Shown here: positions 1 to 11,508 of the stretch, one piece after another
How positions within the stretch are numbered: position 1 is the first letter of the stretch
Layout of the letters: the number at the start of each line of letters is the position of its first letter
Made by a program: the position numbers and the translations under genes
Source of the DNA: Haliotis asinina
Lineage: Eukaryota > Mollusca > Gastropoda > Lepetellida > Haliotidae
Assembly (NCBI RefSeq): GCF_037392515.1
Contig: NC_090280.1
Span: 22,201,118 to 22,265,117 of the forward strand
DNA: 64,000 nucleotides
Direction of reading: 5' to 3'
The notes under the pieces: model-generated
Told to the model about the DNA's origin: nothing
Database searches by the model: none
What the model saw: the letters and a program-made list of their open reading frames with translations, nothing else

Positions 1-10
1 ATAGCAATAG

Positions 11-110
11 GACGTCATCAAGTTCGTGACGTCATAGTATTGTCAGGGCATTGTGCAAAATCTAATGTCAAAGCGATATCTCCCAGGCGATATCGTCTGA
101 TCTCACACAA
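11..110 (+). repeat. Dispersed repeat, copy 1
   Basis: The stretch gtcatcaag..gtgacgtcat..ttgtcagggcattgtgcaaaatct..gatatctcc matches 34741-34825 with a few differences. It is non-coding, lies in the intron upstream of the EGF exon of gene A, and belongs to an unidentified interspersed family. Confidence 0.6.
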
Positions 111-182
111 GCGATATTTCCTGTGGAACACAGATTTGGATGATAAACGTTGTATCTACATATAATTTAAACACTTATTCAG

Positions 183-320
183 ATCCCAAGGGCCAGCACT
201 ATGGTGATGAGTGCACGAGGACCTCTGACTGTGTGGATGTCAGGACACAGTGCATCGATGGACAGTGCAAATGTCAGGCTGGCTACAGCTTCAACCATAA
301 AGACAGATCGTGTATCGAAG
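183..320 (+). CDS. Gene A, EGF-like exon (partial gene)
   Basis: This internal exon encodes one EGF-like module of 46 residues with six cysteines spaced C-x5-C-x6-C-x4-C-x1-C-x10-C (DEC..SDC..TQC..GQC-KC..GYSF..SC). It starts after an acceptor (attcag|at) and ends at a donor (gaag|gttgga). It is 138 bp with phase 1 at both ends, the symmetric form typical of shuffled extracellular modules. It is closely similar to the two EGF exons of gene B at 22680 and 24371, down to the DPxGQ start and the VDxRTQC core. Upstream exons, expected to carry a signal peptide, lie outside the window. A secreted protein is inferred; its function is unknown. Confidence 0.85.
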
Positions 321-1180
321 GTTGGATTTCCACATTACTAAATACATATTTCTGGCAGAATCAGTTTGGGGGACTGAGTGGATCGCTGTGCATATAGTGT
401 TCTTGGTTGTATTTGTATGATATACTCGCTGATGTGTCTGATTTGTGTGGCATATTCAGGTTATTCGATGTGTTGATGCTTCTTGGTAAGTATACAAGAA
501 TCTGTATCGAAACGTCGCAGCACCTGCATGAAGAACTTGTTCATCTATAGAGTTTCAAGTCGGTTTGATGACACAAAGTATGTTTAGAATTCCTATTACA
601 TCACAAAAGGATGTTGTACTAATATCCAAGTATTTTTAAAGATAAAAAAGCAAAATCATCGTCATAATTTAGATTTCTTATCTTGGGCTAAGTAGTAGGT
701 AGTAAATTCGTCAAGAAACGTATTTTACATTGTGGCTTAATCAATTCACATTAACATTCGATGGATGCAAACATTGGATGGAGCCCCACAACTAGTACTC
801 AAGTACCAAAGTGTTAATTTGCCTCAAAATGGACATATGTTCAGAGGAATGATTGGACGCTTGTGTAAAGCTGGATTCGTACCTTACTGTCGATTTAAGG
901 CTGTATTCGTTTTGAAATATATACTTTGTATAGTTCCGGACAGATGCAATGTCACATTTCAGTGGAATCATGTTTCCCAGAAAACCTGTACACAAGAATA
1001 GGGGTGGTATTGGAAACGATGTAACTACCCCGAAACCAAGCCGGCCACTGAAGTAAAAATTTACCATTTTTGGCAGATCTTCATTAGTATGGACCAAAGG
1101 CCTTGTCACACTAAACCAATGAAATGGTATAGCCCCCGCATAGCCAGTGAAACATTGCTGTTTGTGTTATAAGAGACGGG

Positions 1181-1312
1181 CGGTGGGATAGACTAGTGGT
1201 TAAGTGTTCGCACGTCGCCTCGAAGGTGCGGGTTCGATTCCCCACATAGGTTCAATATGTGAACTATATTTCTGGTGTCACACCTTGATATTTTTTAAAT
1301 ATTGCTAGAAGC
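1181..1312 (+). repeat. tRNA-derived SINE
   Basis: It has an A-box-like gtggttaagtgttcgc, a B-box gggttcgattcc, then the family 3' body (ctggtgtcac..tgatatt..attgctagaagcggcgtaa). The tRNA-like head does not fold into an acceptor stem, so this is a SINE and not a tRNA gene. Many copies lie elsewhere in the window. Confidence 0.8.
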
Positions 1313-1354
1313 GGCGTAACACCATACAAGATAATCTACTATAATTCCAGAGAA

Positions 1355-1503
1355 GCAGAGGCGAGATAGTCCAGTGGTTAAAGCGTTGGCTCCTCACGCC
1401 GAAAACTGGGGTTCGAATCTCTACAAGGGTACAAAGTGTGAAGCCCATATCTTGTGTCCCTTGTCGTTGTTCCTGGAATAGTGGTAAAGGCGGCGTAAAA
1501 CTT
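1355..1503 (+). repeat. tRNA-derived SINE
   Basis: A second copy in the same orientation: gtccagtggttaaagcgt..cacgccgaaaac..ggggttcgaatctc, then gtgaagcccat..ttgtgtccc and gcggcgtaaaac. The head-to-tail spacing with the 1181 copy suggests independent insertions in one hotspot. Confidence 0.8.
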
Positions 1504-1778
1504 AAATCGGTCAGACAGTCAAAAGGCACAGTTACGGCACAACACGTTCGTTTGCATCGGTGCTGTTATTACTGTATTTGGAGAAAACGAAACATGTGGT
1601 TTGGACTAATGTGATCATTTGAATATGTTTGATTTTGTTATGACCATACTTCATAATAACTGTCACTCCTGCACAGTCAATATGCTTTACCGGTCACTGT
1701 GGTAGATTTGTAATATTGGCAGTAAATCAGCAAACTCTGGTCAGAGAACTATGACTGTGTTGTGTTTCATGTTAACAG

Positions 1779-2038
1779 AGTGCGACAAGTACGGCACAAC
1801 CTTCAGTCTGCTGTCCTATGAGTACTGCAGCAAAGGCTTCAACGATGAGACATACCACAATCGAGACTTCAGGAGATGCAGTAAGAAGTGCGGGCAAATC
1901 AGAAGCTTCACCTGTCGCTCGTTTGAGCTATGGAGTGGTGCATGCTTCCTATCAAGGGACACAAGACTCGCCGTTCCTGATGAAGACTGGAAGCCTTATA
2001 GAGGATGTAAACACTACCAGAGAAACTGTGCAGAGTAA
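1779..2038 (+). CDS. Gene A, terminal PAN/apple-like exon
   Basis: This last exon encodes about 86 residues and ends at TAA (2036-2038). It starts after gttaacag with two bases that complete a GAG codon, so it fits the phase 1 donor of the exon at 183-320. It has eight cysteines and a PAN/apple core, RRCSKKC..FTCRSFEL..GACFL. PAN domains bind proteins or carbohydrates outside the cell. The paralogous exon of gene B (26803-27068) is about three quarters identical. A mariner element begins 40 bases after the stop codon, so the native 3' untranslated region and poly(A) site are interrupted. Confidence 0.85.
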
Positions 2039-2078
2039 AATAAGCAGAACCAATCTCGGAGTAACAACACATTATGTA

Positions 2079-3364
2079 CGAGGGTTGGCTGAAAAGTTCT
2101 AAGCCTCACTGTGGAAAAAAGTTACAAAGTCAACGTTTGTAATTTATTATTTTCTACATAGTCCCCTTCCAAGTTCACACACTTTTGCCAGCGATGCTGC
2201 AAGGCCCGAATCCCGGTCAGGAAGAAATCTTCTTCAGCTACCCTAAAAAATCAGTCACAGCGGAAATGACGTCATCATTACTTGCAAAATGGCGACCGGC
2301 GAGTTCCTTTTTCATTTTGGGGAACAGGTGGAAGTCAGAAGGAGCCAAATCAGGTGAATAAGGAGGATGGTCAATGAGTTCAAAGCCACAATCGCGGATT
2401 GTTGACATGGCCACCACCGATTTGTGAACAGGCGCATTGACTTGGTGGAAGAGGACACCTTTAGCGATCATCCCTCGTCGTTTGGCTTTGATTGCTTCTC
2501 GCAACTGGTTCAGTAGATCAGCATAGTATCTGTCGTTGATAGTTTGACCTTTTTTCAAGATAATCAATGAGCAGAATACCCCTGGAATCCCAAAAGACTG
2601 ATGCCATCACCTTTCCAGCTGAAGGAACAGACTTGGCTTTCTTCGGAGCTGGTGAATCAGGGTGCTTCCACTGTTTTGACTGTAGTTTTGTTTCTGGTTG
2701 AAAGTGATGTATCCAGGTCTCATCCATGGTTACAAATCGTGCCACAAAATCATCGGGATCTGCTTCAAAACGACGCAAATTGTCAAGGGACGTCTGGAAC
2801 CTGACACGTTTCTGTTCTGCTGTCAAGAGCTTTGGCACCCATCTTGCAGAAACTTTCGTCATTCCTAATTCGTTGGTGATAATATGCTCAACCCTCTCAT
2901 GAGAGATGCCCACTACACTAGCAATATGTCGAGTAGTCAATCGTCGATCATCCATCAACATATCGAGCACTCGCGTGATGTTTTCTGGAGTGGTTGCTGT
3001 TGAAGGCCTTCCTGAGCGTGGGTCATCATCAAGGCTTTGTCTGCCACGCTTAAATTCTGCAGCCCACTTCTTTACTGTGGAAAATGAAGGAGCATCATCC
3101 CCTAGAGTGGAGACCATGTCAGCATGTATCTGTGTTGGGGACATCCCTTTCTTTTGCAAGTACTTGATGACTGCCCTGTATTCAGTTTTTGATGATTTCA
3201 GAGGGTAGGTTTACCAAAGAGCTGTAGTTGAGATAAAACTATTAGTACGTTTGTAGTTCTTGTGTCTATGATTCACTAAATGATTGTCCTCATTGGTGGC
3301 AAACACCTGTCTCTACCTGGTGGGGAAAAACCACTCAGACTGAGAACTTTTCAGCCAACCCTCG
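2079..3364 (-). mobile_element. mariner transposon, 1286 bp, dead copy
   Basis: It has terminal inverted repeats of at least 22 bp (2079-2100 cgagggttggctgaaaagtt.. and 3343-3364, its complement) flanked by TA duplications at 2077-2078 and 3365-3366. The length is normal for mariner. It sits in the 3' untranslated region of gene A. The matching region of gene B (acaacatattgtgta..) lacks it and so shows the empty site. Confidence 0.93.
2238..3159 (-). pseudogene. mariner transposase pseudogene
   Basis: The frame reading down from 3159 holds an N-terminal helix-turn-helix region (STVKKWAAEFKRGR, DDPRSGRPSTAT), RWVPKLLT, and the first catalytic Asp in VTMDETWIHHF. Coding then shifts frame near 2520-2565 and goes on to about 2238. 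The motif that normally carries the second Asp (HQDNAP in the family) reads HQVNAPVH here, so that Asp is Val. The third Asp is kept (YSPDLAPSDFHLF), with the 34-residue spacing of a DD34D mariner. The frameshift and the lost catalytic residue each mean an inactive enzyme. The TIRs are intact, so the copy might still be moved in trans. Confidence 0.92.
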
Positions 3365-3569
3365 TAAATATGTCGGATTGTTAAAGACATTCTGCATCAT
3401 TTTGCGGTGGTGTTTTTATCATTTTTTCCTCTTTCGATGCCAGCAATCCGGTACTACATTGGATAGGAACAGGGTAAATTGAGGGTTGTGCAGACAGGAC
3501 TTAAGTACAACAAAAAATCATGATTCCTGTTGATCTCCATTGCGTTTCTATGTTCATCAGAATTACATG
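3365..3569. other. Interval after mariner
   Basis: The first bases continue the interrupted 3' untranslated region of gene A (taaatatgtcggattg..). Nothing else was recognised. Confidence 0.4.
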
Positions 3570-6215
3570 CATTCTCAAGTGCACCAACAGTATAAAACGC
3601 CTGACATTTCGTCCCACACACAGCTGATATCCTTGAAGTACAGTTCTATACCACCTGACTTACCCACCCCACATACAGCTGACATGCCTAAACATCCTCA
3701 CTCACTCAAGACACTTACAGCTTACATGCTTCAATACAGTTGTAAATCACCTCACTTACCCCACTTACAGCTCACATGTTTGAAGTACTGTTGTAAATCA
3801 CATCACTCACTCACCCAAAATACAGCTGACACCCTTGAAGTACTATTATAAACCACCCCACTCACATACCCCACTTACAGGTGACATCCTTTAAGTACTG
3901 TTATAAGCCACCTCACTCACCCACCCCACATACAGCTGACATGCTCAAAGTACTGTTGTAAATCACCTCACTCACACATTACACTTATAGCTGACATGCC
4001 TGAAGTGCTGTTGTAAACCTCCTCACTCACTCAAGACACTTACAGCTTACATGCTTCAATACAGTTGTAAATCACCTCACCCACCCCACTTACAGCTCAC
4101 ATGTTTGTAGTACTGTCGTAAATCACATCACTCATTCACCCCAAATACAGCTGACACCCTTGAAGTACTATTATAAACCACCTCACTCACATACCCCACT
4201 TACAGGTGACATCCTTTAAGTACTGTTATAAGCCACCTCACTCACCCACCCCACATACAGCTGACATGCTCAAAGTACTGTTGTAAATCACCTCACTCAC
4301 ACATTACACTTATAGCTGACATGCCTGAAGTGCTGTTGTAAACCTCCTCACTCACTCAAGACACTTACAGCTTACATGCTTAAATACAGTTGTAAATCAC
4401 CTCACCCACCCCACTTACAGCTCACATGTTTGTAGTACTGTCGTAAATCACATCACTCATTCACCCCAAATACAGCTGACACCCTTGAAGTACTATTATA
4501 AACCACCTCACTCACATACCCCACTTACAGGTGACATCCTTTAAGTACTGTTATAAGCCACCTCACTCACCCACCCCACATACAGCTGACATGCTAGAAG
4601 TAATGTTGTAAATCACCTCACTCACTCACCCCACATACAGCTGACATGCTTGAAGTACTGTTGTACAACACCACATTCACACATTACACTTACAGCTGAT
4701 ATCTTAGAAGTTGTAAACCACCTCACTCACCCAACCCACATACGGCTGACAAGCCTGAGGCACTGTTGTAAACCTCCTCACTCACCCGCCTCACATACAG
4801 CTGACATGCTTGTAGTACTGTTGTAAATCACCTCACTCACAGACCCCACATACAGCTGACATGCTTGAACTACTGTTGTAAGCCACCTAACTCACACATT
4901 ACATATACAGCTGACATGCTTGAAGTACTGTTGTAAACCACCTCACTCACCCCACATATAGCTGACATGCTTGAAGTACTGTTGTAAATCACCTCACTCA
5001 CTCACCCCACTTACATCTGACATGTTTGAACTACTGTTGTATACCACCTCACTCACATACCCCACATACAGCTGACATGCTTGAAGTACTGTTGTAAACC
5101 ACCTCACTCACTCACCCCACATACAGCTGACATGCTTGTAGTACTATTGCAAACCACCTCACTCACATACTCCACATACAGCTGACATGCTTGAAGTATT
5201 GTTGTAAACCACCTCACTCACACATTACACATACAGCCGATATCTTAGAAGTTCAGTTGTAAATCACCTCACTCACCTACCTCACATACATCTGACATGC
5301 TTGAAGTACTGTTGTAAATCACCTCACTCTCTAACCCCACATACAGCTGACATGTTTGAACTACTGTTGTAAATAAACTCACTCACACATTACACATACA
5401 GCCGATATCTCAGAAGTACAGTTGCAAACCACCTCACTCACTCACCCTACATACAGTTGACATTTTTGAACTACTGTTGTAAATCTCCTCATTCACACAT
5501 TACACATACAGCCGATTTCTCAGAAGTACAGTTGCAAACCACCTCACTCACATCCAAACTACAGCTGACATTTTTAACTACTGTTGTAAACCACCTCACT
5601 CACTCACCGCACACACAGCTGACATGCTTGAAGTACTGTTGTAAATCACCTCACTCACTCACCCCACATACAGCTGACATGCTTGAAGTACTATTGTAAG
5701 CCTCACTGACTCACACATTACACATACAGCCGATATCCTAGAAGGACTGTTGTAAACCACCTCACTCACTCACCCCACTTGCCGCTGACATGTTTGAACT
5801 ACCGTTGTAAATCACCTCACTCACTCACCCCACATACAGGTGACATGCTTGAAGTACTGTTGTAAACCATCTCACTCACCCACACCACATACAGCTGACA
5901 TGTTTGAACTAATGTTGTAAATAACCTCACTCACCCACCCCACCTACAGCTGACATGCTTGAAGTACTATTGTAAGCCTCACTGACTCACACATTACACA
6001 TACAGCCGGTAGCCTAGAAGTACAGTTGTAAACCACCTCACTCACTCACCCCACTTACAGCTGACGTGTTTGAACTAATGTTGTAAATAACCTCACTCAC
6101 CCACCCCACCTACAGCTGACATGCTTGAATTGCTATCGTAAATCACCTCACTCGCTCACCACAAATATAGCTGACATGCTTGAAATATTGTTGTGAATCA
6201 CCTCACTCACCCCAC
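3570..6215. repeat. Minisatellite, about 50-55 bp unit, with 325-bp higher-order repeat
   Basis: Roughly 48 degenerate units are built on catacagctgacatgcttga..gtactgttgtaaaccacctc..actcac. The marker ctcactcaagacacttacag recurs at 3701, 4026 and 4351, exactly 325 bp apart, and the units between are nearly identical, so blocks of six units have been copied. Open frames inside are repeat translations and not genes. Many units hold ttacag, an acceptor-like string. Confidence 0.9.
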
Positions 6216-7223
6216 ATGCCACACGCTGTTGAAAACACAATTCACTCCCAACAACGTAACAGGACACCTGCTGATCAACAGCAATAACCTAACGCCCTCA
6301 TTCGTACAATATTTAATTTTAACAAGTTTGTTTGAAAAAGCAACATCAGAACATCACTTTCTCAATTTTCCCATAACGCAGTTAGATGGAAATAAGTGTA
6401 GTATGAACGAAATAGCAGCGATTAGCACACAATTACGAGAATGCGAGATAATGATATGTGTAAAGGTGAAATTATGGTAGACAATTAGTCCAAAATACTG
6501 GCTTCCCTTACAACCTTAATTGGTAAGCCACCTTAAACAGTACAAGATCTTCATGGGATGTATATTTTCGACAGAAATGTAGACATTTGGTCGTTATTTG
6601 TGTAGCCCTTCTCAAGTGACCATATGTGACTATTATTTAAACACCTCTGTATGCGCATTTTCCCCACGACATGAAACGATCAAGTCCTCCACAAACAATG
6701 AGTCCTCTACTGTGTCATGTAATAGTTTTGAGAGACTAATGCGCTTTATGTTGAAGAAAGTAACAGACTAAAAAACGACCATGATCCTGATTAAAATGGT
6801 CAGAAATAGTAGATCCAACGTGAACTTGATACTGTCTGTCTACTAAAAACTGTGACATAAAATGAGTCAAAATGACGTTTTTTTTTAAACACAAAAGGAG
6901 GTTAAACGTAAATGAAGGGTTGGACTAATTTGAAAGAGATTTTGTAACATACTCCGAATATAGTTTGGGTGAGAGATGGCTCAACGTCTTCATTTCAAGG
7001 CAAAGACTGTCAATAGAGGAAGTACGGACAGATTGAAGATCTTGGTGGTGGATAGAATTAGAAGTGCTATTAGAATGAGAATATGGCTCCACCATATACC
7101 ATGGAGCCGCTCCACCATATACGATGGAGCCGTAGTCGAGTTTACGCATGGGAGGTCGTTTCACACAAAGTTGTCTGTTTTCTGAAACCTGTGATATATA
7201 GTGAGACAAATGGCCTCTCAAAC
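6216..7223. other. Interval without recognised genes
   Basis: Unique-looking AT-rich sequence. The only local structure is a doubled palindrome at 7085-7131 (two units of gctccaccatatac[c/g]atggagcc). The small open frames on both strands at 6925-7221 show no recognisable protein. Confidence 0.4.
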
Positions 7224-7495
7224 CAAGACCTTGAAGGTCCCGGGATAGAATAGGTCTTCAGCAACCCATGCTTGCCATAGTAGGTGACTATGCTTGTCAT
7301 AAGAGGCGACTAACGGGATCAGGTAGTCAGGCTCGCTGATTTGGTTGACACATGTCATCGGTTCCCAATTGCGCAGATGGATGCTCATGTTGTTGGTCAT
7401 TGGATTGTCTGGTTAGGACTTGAGTATTTACAGACCGTTGTCATACAGCTGGAATATTGCTGAGTGCTGCGTAAAACTAAACTCACTCACTCACT
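7224..7495 (-). repeat. About 270-bp dispersed repeat (abalone-type), full copy
   Basis: This is the reverse complement of the family that runs gtgagtgagtttagttttac..cagcaatattccagctat..gacatgtgtcaacc..gatcccgttagtcgcct..acgggac. Nearly full length. I recall this family from Haliotis sequences. Confidence 0.8.
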
Positions 7496-8449
7496 CTCAA
7501 ACCAAAATCATGTAAATGTATTAAAATAGCCATGTTTCCATTGTGCATCATGAGCTGGGCTGAAAAGGATTGATACAGCATGCCGGTTATTTACAATGGA
7601 ATTTTAATGGATGATTCCAACAGCACGTAACTGTCAACCTTATATTTTTACGAAGCCTACATTGAATGTTGGCAATAAGATCAAGATTATTGATTTCTTG
7701 AAACCATACTAATCTACAATTGACGATATGTTCAAAGGTTTTGCATGGCTAGTAAATTAAACAGGTGCAGTTGTGTGCATTTGTATGATTACACAAGAGG
7801 TTTATTGAGCAAAGGAACAGTCTTCATGGAATTAGTGTCCTCAACCATCTGGGCACTGGTTGACCACTGCGGCAAACAGGTTGGTCAGTTCGATCGACCC
7901 TTACGACCAGCAATAGGTTGCTGAGGACCTACCATGAGTTGTTTGCTTTACCCAACGCATCCAAGCGGGCAAGTGCACACCCTGCCCGCTAATTCCATTA
8001 TCTAATGAAGTATAAAATATCTGATTTTCCATTCTGAAATGCGACCCTGATTTCAACGTGTGAAGTTTAACGATGCTGCTGGTGCATAACATAAGCAAAG
8101 ATAAGTCTTATCCCGCTCAACAACGTGACCATAGTAATTATTTATACAAAGACGTGTTTCAGACTTTACCCTGTATTTAAGGCGTAGCTCTGGTATGAAG
8201 CTGTGTTACAAAAACATTCATGCACTCATGCACACGAATATGAATACACACGGCATATTTGGACTAGTTTGATGCAAATACTGTGTTGGTAGTGAAGACT
8301 GGGTATTCGATTTCATTGACCTATGACATACAAGGACTGGGCTGTTGTTTCTGCTGGTTCCCTTTTTACGCTACGCAAGGGAATAGCGGCACCTCTACGC
8401 TTAATGCAATATTTACAACTGTATTTCCGGTTCTTCGATCACTTCATCG
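7496..8449. other. Interval without recognised features
   Basis: No coding homology and no clear repeat was recognised on either strand. Confidence 0.4.
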
Positions 8450-8924
8450 ATCATGTGGCAGCATTTTGACAAGACAATATTTCCTTTGATCATGTGGCAA
8501 CATTTTGACAAGACAATATTCCCTTTGATCATGTGGCAACATTTTGACAAGAAAATATTCCCTTTGATCATGTGGCAGCATTTTGACAAGACAATATTCC
8601 CTTTGATCATGTGGCAGCATTTTGACAAGACAATATTCCCTTTGATCACGTGGCAGCATTTTGACAAGACAATATTCCCTTTGATCATGTGGCAGCATTT
8701 TGACAAGACAATATTCCCTTTGATCACGTGGCAGCATTTTGACAAGACAATATTCCCTTTGATCATGTGGCAACATTTGACAAGACAATACTCCCTTTGA
8801 TCATGTGGCAGCATTTTGACAAGACAATATTCCCTTTGATCATGTGGCAACATTTTGACAAGACAATATTCCCTTTGATCACGTGGCAGCATTTTGACAA
8901 GACAATATTCCCTTTGATCATGTG
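8450..8924. repeat. 39-bp minisatellite, about 12 copies
   Basis: The unit is gatcatgtggcagcattt + tgacaagacaatattcccttt (39 bp). Variation is limited to cagc/caac, atg/acg and one 1-bp deletion near 8775. Because 39 is a multiple of three, both strands are open over long stretches with a 13-residue period; these frames are artefacts of the repeat. Confidence 0.95.
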
Positions 8925-9011
8925 AACATTTATGCACACATACATTTTATGTCTTTTCTGCCTTCAAGTCCTGGAGTATTGAGTGGCAGACATATTTCTC
9001 AAAGAAAGAAC

Positions 9012-9012
<1 letters not shown>

Positions 9013-9093
<81 letters not shown>

Positions 9094-9108
9094 TACACAC
9101 ACACACTA
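9013..9108. repeat. Compound (CA)n(GA)n microsatellite
   Basis: About 20 CA units are followed by about 20 GA units, a short gata and four more CA units. Confidence 0.95.
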
Positions 9109-9559
9109 TAAAAAAAAACAAAATAAAATAAAAGCAAAACAAAAAATATTAACAATAACGCTCCAGAACGAACTGATTCATGAAAATTTGAAAGTTTGTT
9201 TGACCAGTAGGTCAGCCGTTATTATTTGTATTTGAATGAACTCTAGGGTCTCCAGTCGAATTTTGTACTTCGGACAAACCATTCTTCATAGCTGGAATGT
9301 GGCGATAAACTACAAAAATGTGATAAATCACATATGTTAAAATGACTGAGATCTGGAATAAAGCGTCCAGTCGAATCTTTCTGCAGAAATACCCTGCAAT
9401 ATACTCTTCGTGAATATGACTTCTCGTTATGATTGTGAAAAATGTTTTGGCCTGCAGTGGAAGGTGAAAACTGAAAGGTTTTAACGCATGCTCCAAAAGG
9501 GACCACTGCCATCATACTCAGTCGTAGCCAATCCAACTTTTTTTTTCTAAATTCCAGAC

Positions 9560-9870
9560 CTGTCTATGTGCAAATTTATGAAGAAATAGTGAACGATTTT
9601 AAAGTTCTGCGGTAGAAAATAGCACTAACACCAAATTCAGTCAAAGTCGAATTTGTTGCCATGGAAACGCAAAAAAATGCATATTGTACAAAGGAATCCG
9701 AATCTACTGTAAGGCACCAGTACACTACCAGATGTATAAATATGCCATGTTTGGTGAAAAAAGAAATAAACGGATTTGAAGTTCTGCTCAATAAAAGACG
9801 AATGTGCACGAACGGACGGATAGATCGCATTTTAAAACCCCCACAATAGGCTTTGCGGGGGATAACAAGG
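9560..9870 (+). repeat. Dispersed repeat ending in a GC-rich hairpin
   Basis: The segment with gttgccatggaaacgcaaaaa..ttctgctc..gaacggacggatag ends in aaaacccccacaataggctttgcggggg, whose cccc/gggg arms form a terminal hairpin. It resembles an interspersed repeat I recall from marine invertebrates. No coding function. Confidence 0.45.
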
Positions 9871-9886
9871 TGGCGATAGTGTTAGA

Positions 9887-11180
9887 GTGCTAAAGGGGCG
9901 ATTTAGACGAAAACACGCAGGTGGGAATTGCCAGACACTAGACGAGGTCTCAAATGCAGTTAACGGCCTAGATGTTTTATCTGAAGCGATGTTTGAGGAC
10001 AGTTCAATCAACAACACTGAAAAAAATAGAATTTTGAATGTCATCAAGGCCTCACGCAGAGTCATTAAAGGGAAAAGTTCATCAAGCACCGGTAAGATAA
10101 ATTATTCAGGCCCAGACGAAATCTTAAGTTCTTATCAGCCTTCTTAACCAGAACAATTGATCTACTTAGTTCCATTAAAGATTCATCAACTATTGATTTG
10201 GTTTCGTGCATTCGTGAAAGTTCGACTGCATGGCCATTCACCTTGCCTAAACCTGTAAACAGCATCGCATTGTATTCTCTGAGCAATGATTTTCCCGATA
10301 TAAATTCTATGTTGGACTTCTGTAAAACTCAGGATCGTTTGACCTCCAGTGTTTTGACGCTGATACCGTATTTGAACACACAGATTCCTCACACTCCCTC
10401 ACCAGGAGAACCAGCGAACAACTTCTTAAGCACAGGTAACCCTGAATTGGTTTCGAAATTCTCATTACGTCCATTCACCGTGGGTTCCGAGACATCCGTA
10501 ACACTTTCTGACACCTTGTGGTATGACGACAGATTAAATCTAACGTACAGTAGCAAATTCTGTCACCCGAGTCGATTAAGTTACACAACCTGACTTCATT
10601 ACTCGTAGGTATCAGAGTAACACTGTCGAATTGTGATAGGAAATCCCAGTCAAGCAGAACAGTCTCCATCTAATGACCAGATAAGCTACGAGTTCGTTTT
10701 GTGTACGGACATACCGCTAGAAAAAGCCCTCTCCAACGAGCTAACACTAATGAATGGCACACATGCACCTGAAACAATGACTGCATGAGTAATGAGCCGT
10801 AATTTCAGCAACTTTGGATGGTAAAGCAGAAGGTTGTACAGCATTCACTCCCTTACGACAGAGTCGCGTAACTTCGTACTTTCCCTCATCACGCGTACCT
10901 CTCCTGAAACTCGCTGCATCACGGGACCCATAACATCAGAACGTGTGCCCTCCTGGCTAAAGGCTAAGTGTAACTTACCACGAAACTCCTTTTCCCTATG
11001 ATCAAAGTTCTTTTGAAAAATGAACATATATTGTACAAAACTGCAGGAATAACAGAAAGGTCCTGGGACTCTTGCTGGCGACGAGTCATACAAGGTTATC
11101 GAATTTGGGCAGTTTAGCTTGCTCACAAAGAAGTAGCTGAAAATGACCCTTAACAAAGTTTGAATACAGATCACCAACAG
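9887..11180 (+). pseudogene. Unidentified decayed coding-like tract
   Basis: Several + strand frames read like protein and continue one another across shifts: 9887-10120 (TLDEVSNAVNGLDVLSEAMF, KASRRVIKGKSSSS), then after a frameshift near 10120 to 10593 (FLTRTIDLLSSIKDSSTIDL, WPFTLPKPVNSIALYSL, TPSPGEPANNFLSTGNPEL). Shorter protein-like stretches with stops follow to about 11180 (SRNFVLSLITRTSPETRC). I do not recognise the family. It could be ORF1 or gag of a retroelement, perhaps linked to the LINE at 11.7 kb, or an old viral insertion, or a host pseudogene. The frameshifts and stops mean it is not functional. Confidence 0.4.
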
Positions 11181-11195
11181 AGTTCATCCGTATTA

Positions 11196-11508
11196 GATAA
11201 ATGGGGGATAAGCCTCGTCTACTTGATATAGATAAATGGGGGATAAGACTCGTCTACTTGACATAGATAAATGGGGGATAAGCCTCGTCTACTTGACATA
11301 GATAAATGGGGGATAAGACTCGTCTACTTGACATAGATAAATGGGGGATAAGACTCGTCTACTTGACATAGATAAATGGGGGATAAGACTCGTCTACTTG
11401 ACATAGATAAATGGGGGATAAGCCTCGTCTACTTGACATAGATAAATGGGGGATAAGCCTCGTCTACTTGACATAGATAAATGGGGGATAAGCCTCGTCT
11501 ACTTGACA
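11196..11508. repeat. 35-bp minisatellite, 9 copies
   Basis: The unit is gataaatgggggataag[a/c]ct + cgtctacttgacata. Copies are near identical; the one recurrent variant is gactcg versus gcctcg. Confidence 0.95.

Larger units (their letters stand above)
321..1778 (+). other. Gene A last intron
   Basis: This phase 1 intron joins the EGF exon to the terminal exon. It holds two SINE copies (1181-1312, 1355-1503). Its last 150 bases are clearly homologous to the matching intron end of gene B (26660-26802), including the shared sequence actatgactgtgttgtgttt just before the acceptor. No other coding signal was seen; the short open frames near 765-1109 look random. Confidence 0.7.

Noticed and set aside
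1181..1260. Possible tRNA gene (A-box and B-box present)
   Set aside because: No acceptor-stem complementarity, and the same head is followed by a shared 3' body at many loci, so it is a SINE.
1818..2102. 94-residue + frame overlapping the gene A last exon
   Set aside because: Shadow of the real PAN frame.
3570..6215. CRISPR-like array of repeats and spacers
   Set aside because: Units are tandem and degenerate along their whole length with no conserved-repeat/unique-spacer pattern; the host is an animal.
8413..8945. Open frames of 114-174 residues over the 39-bp repeat
   Set aside because: Stop-free only because the period is a multiple of three; no start context, no homology.
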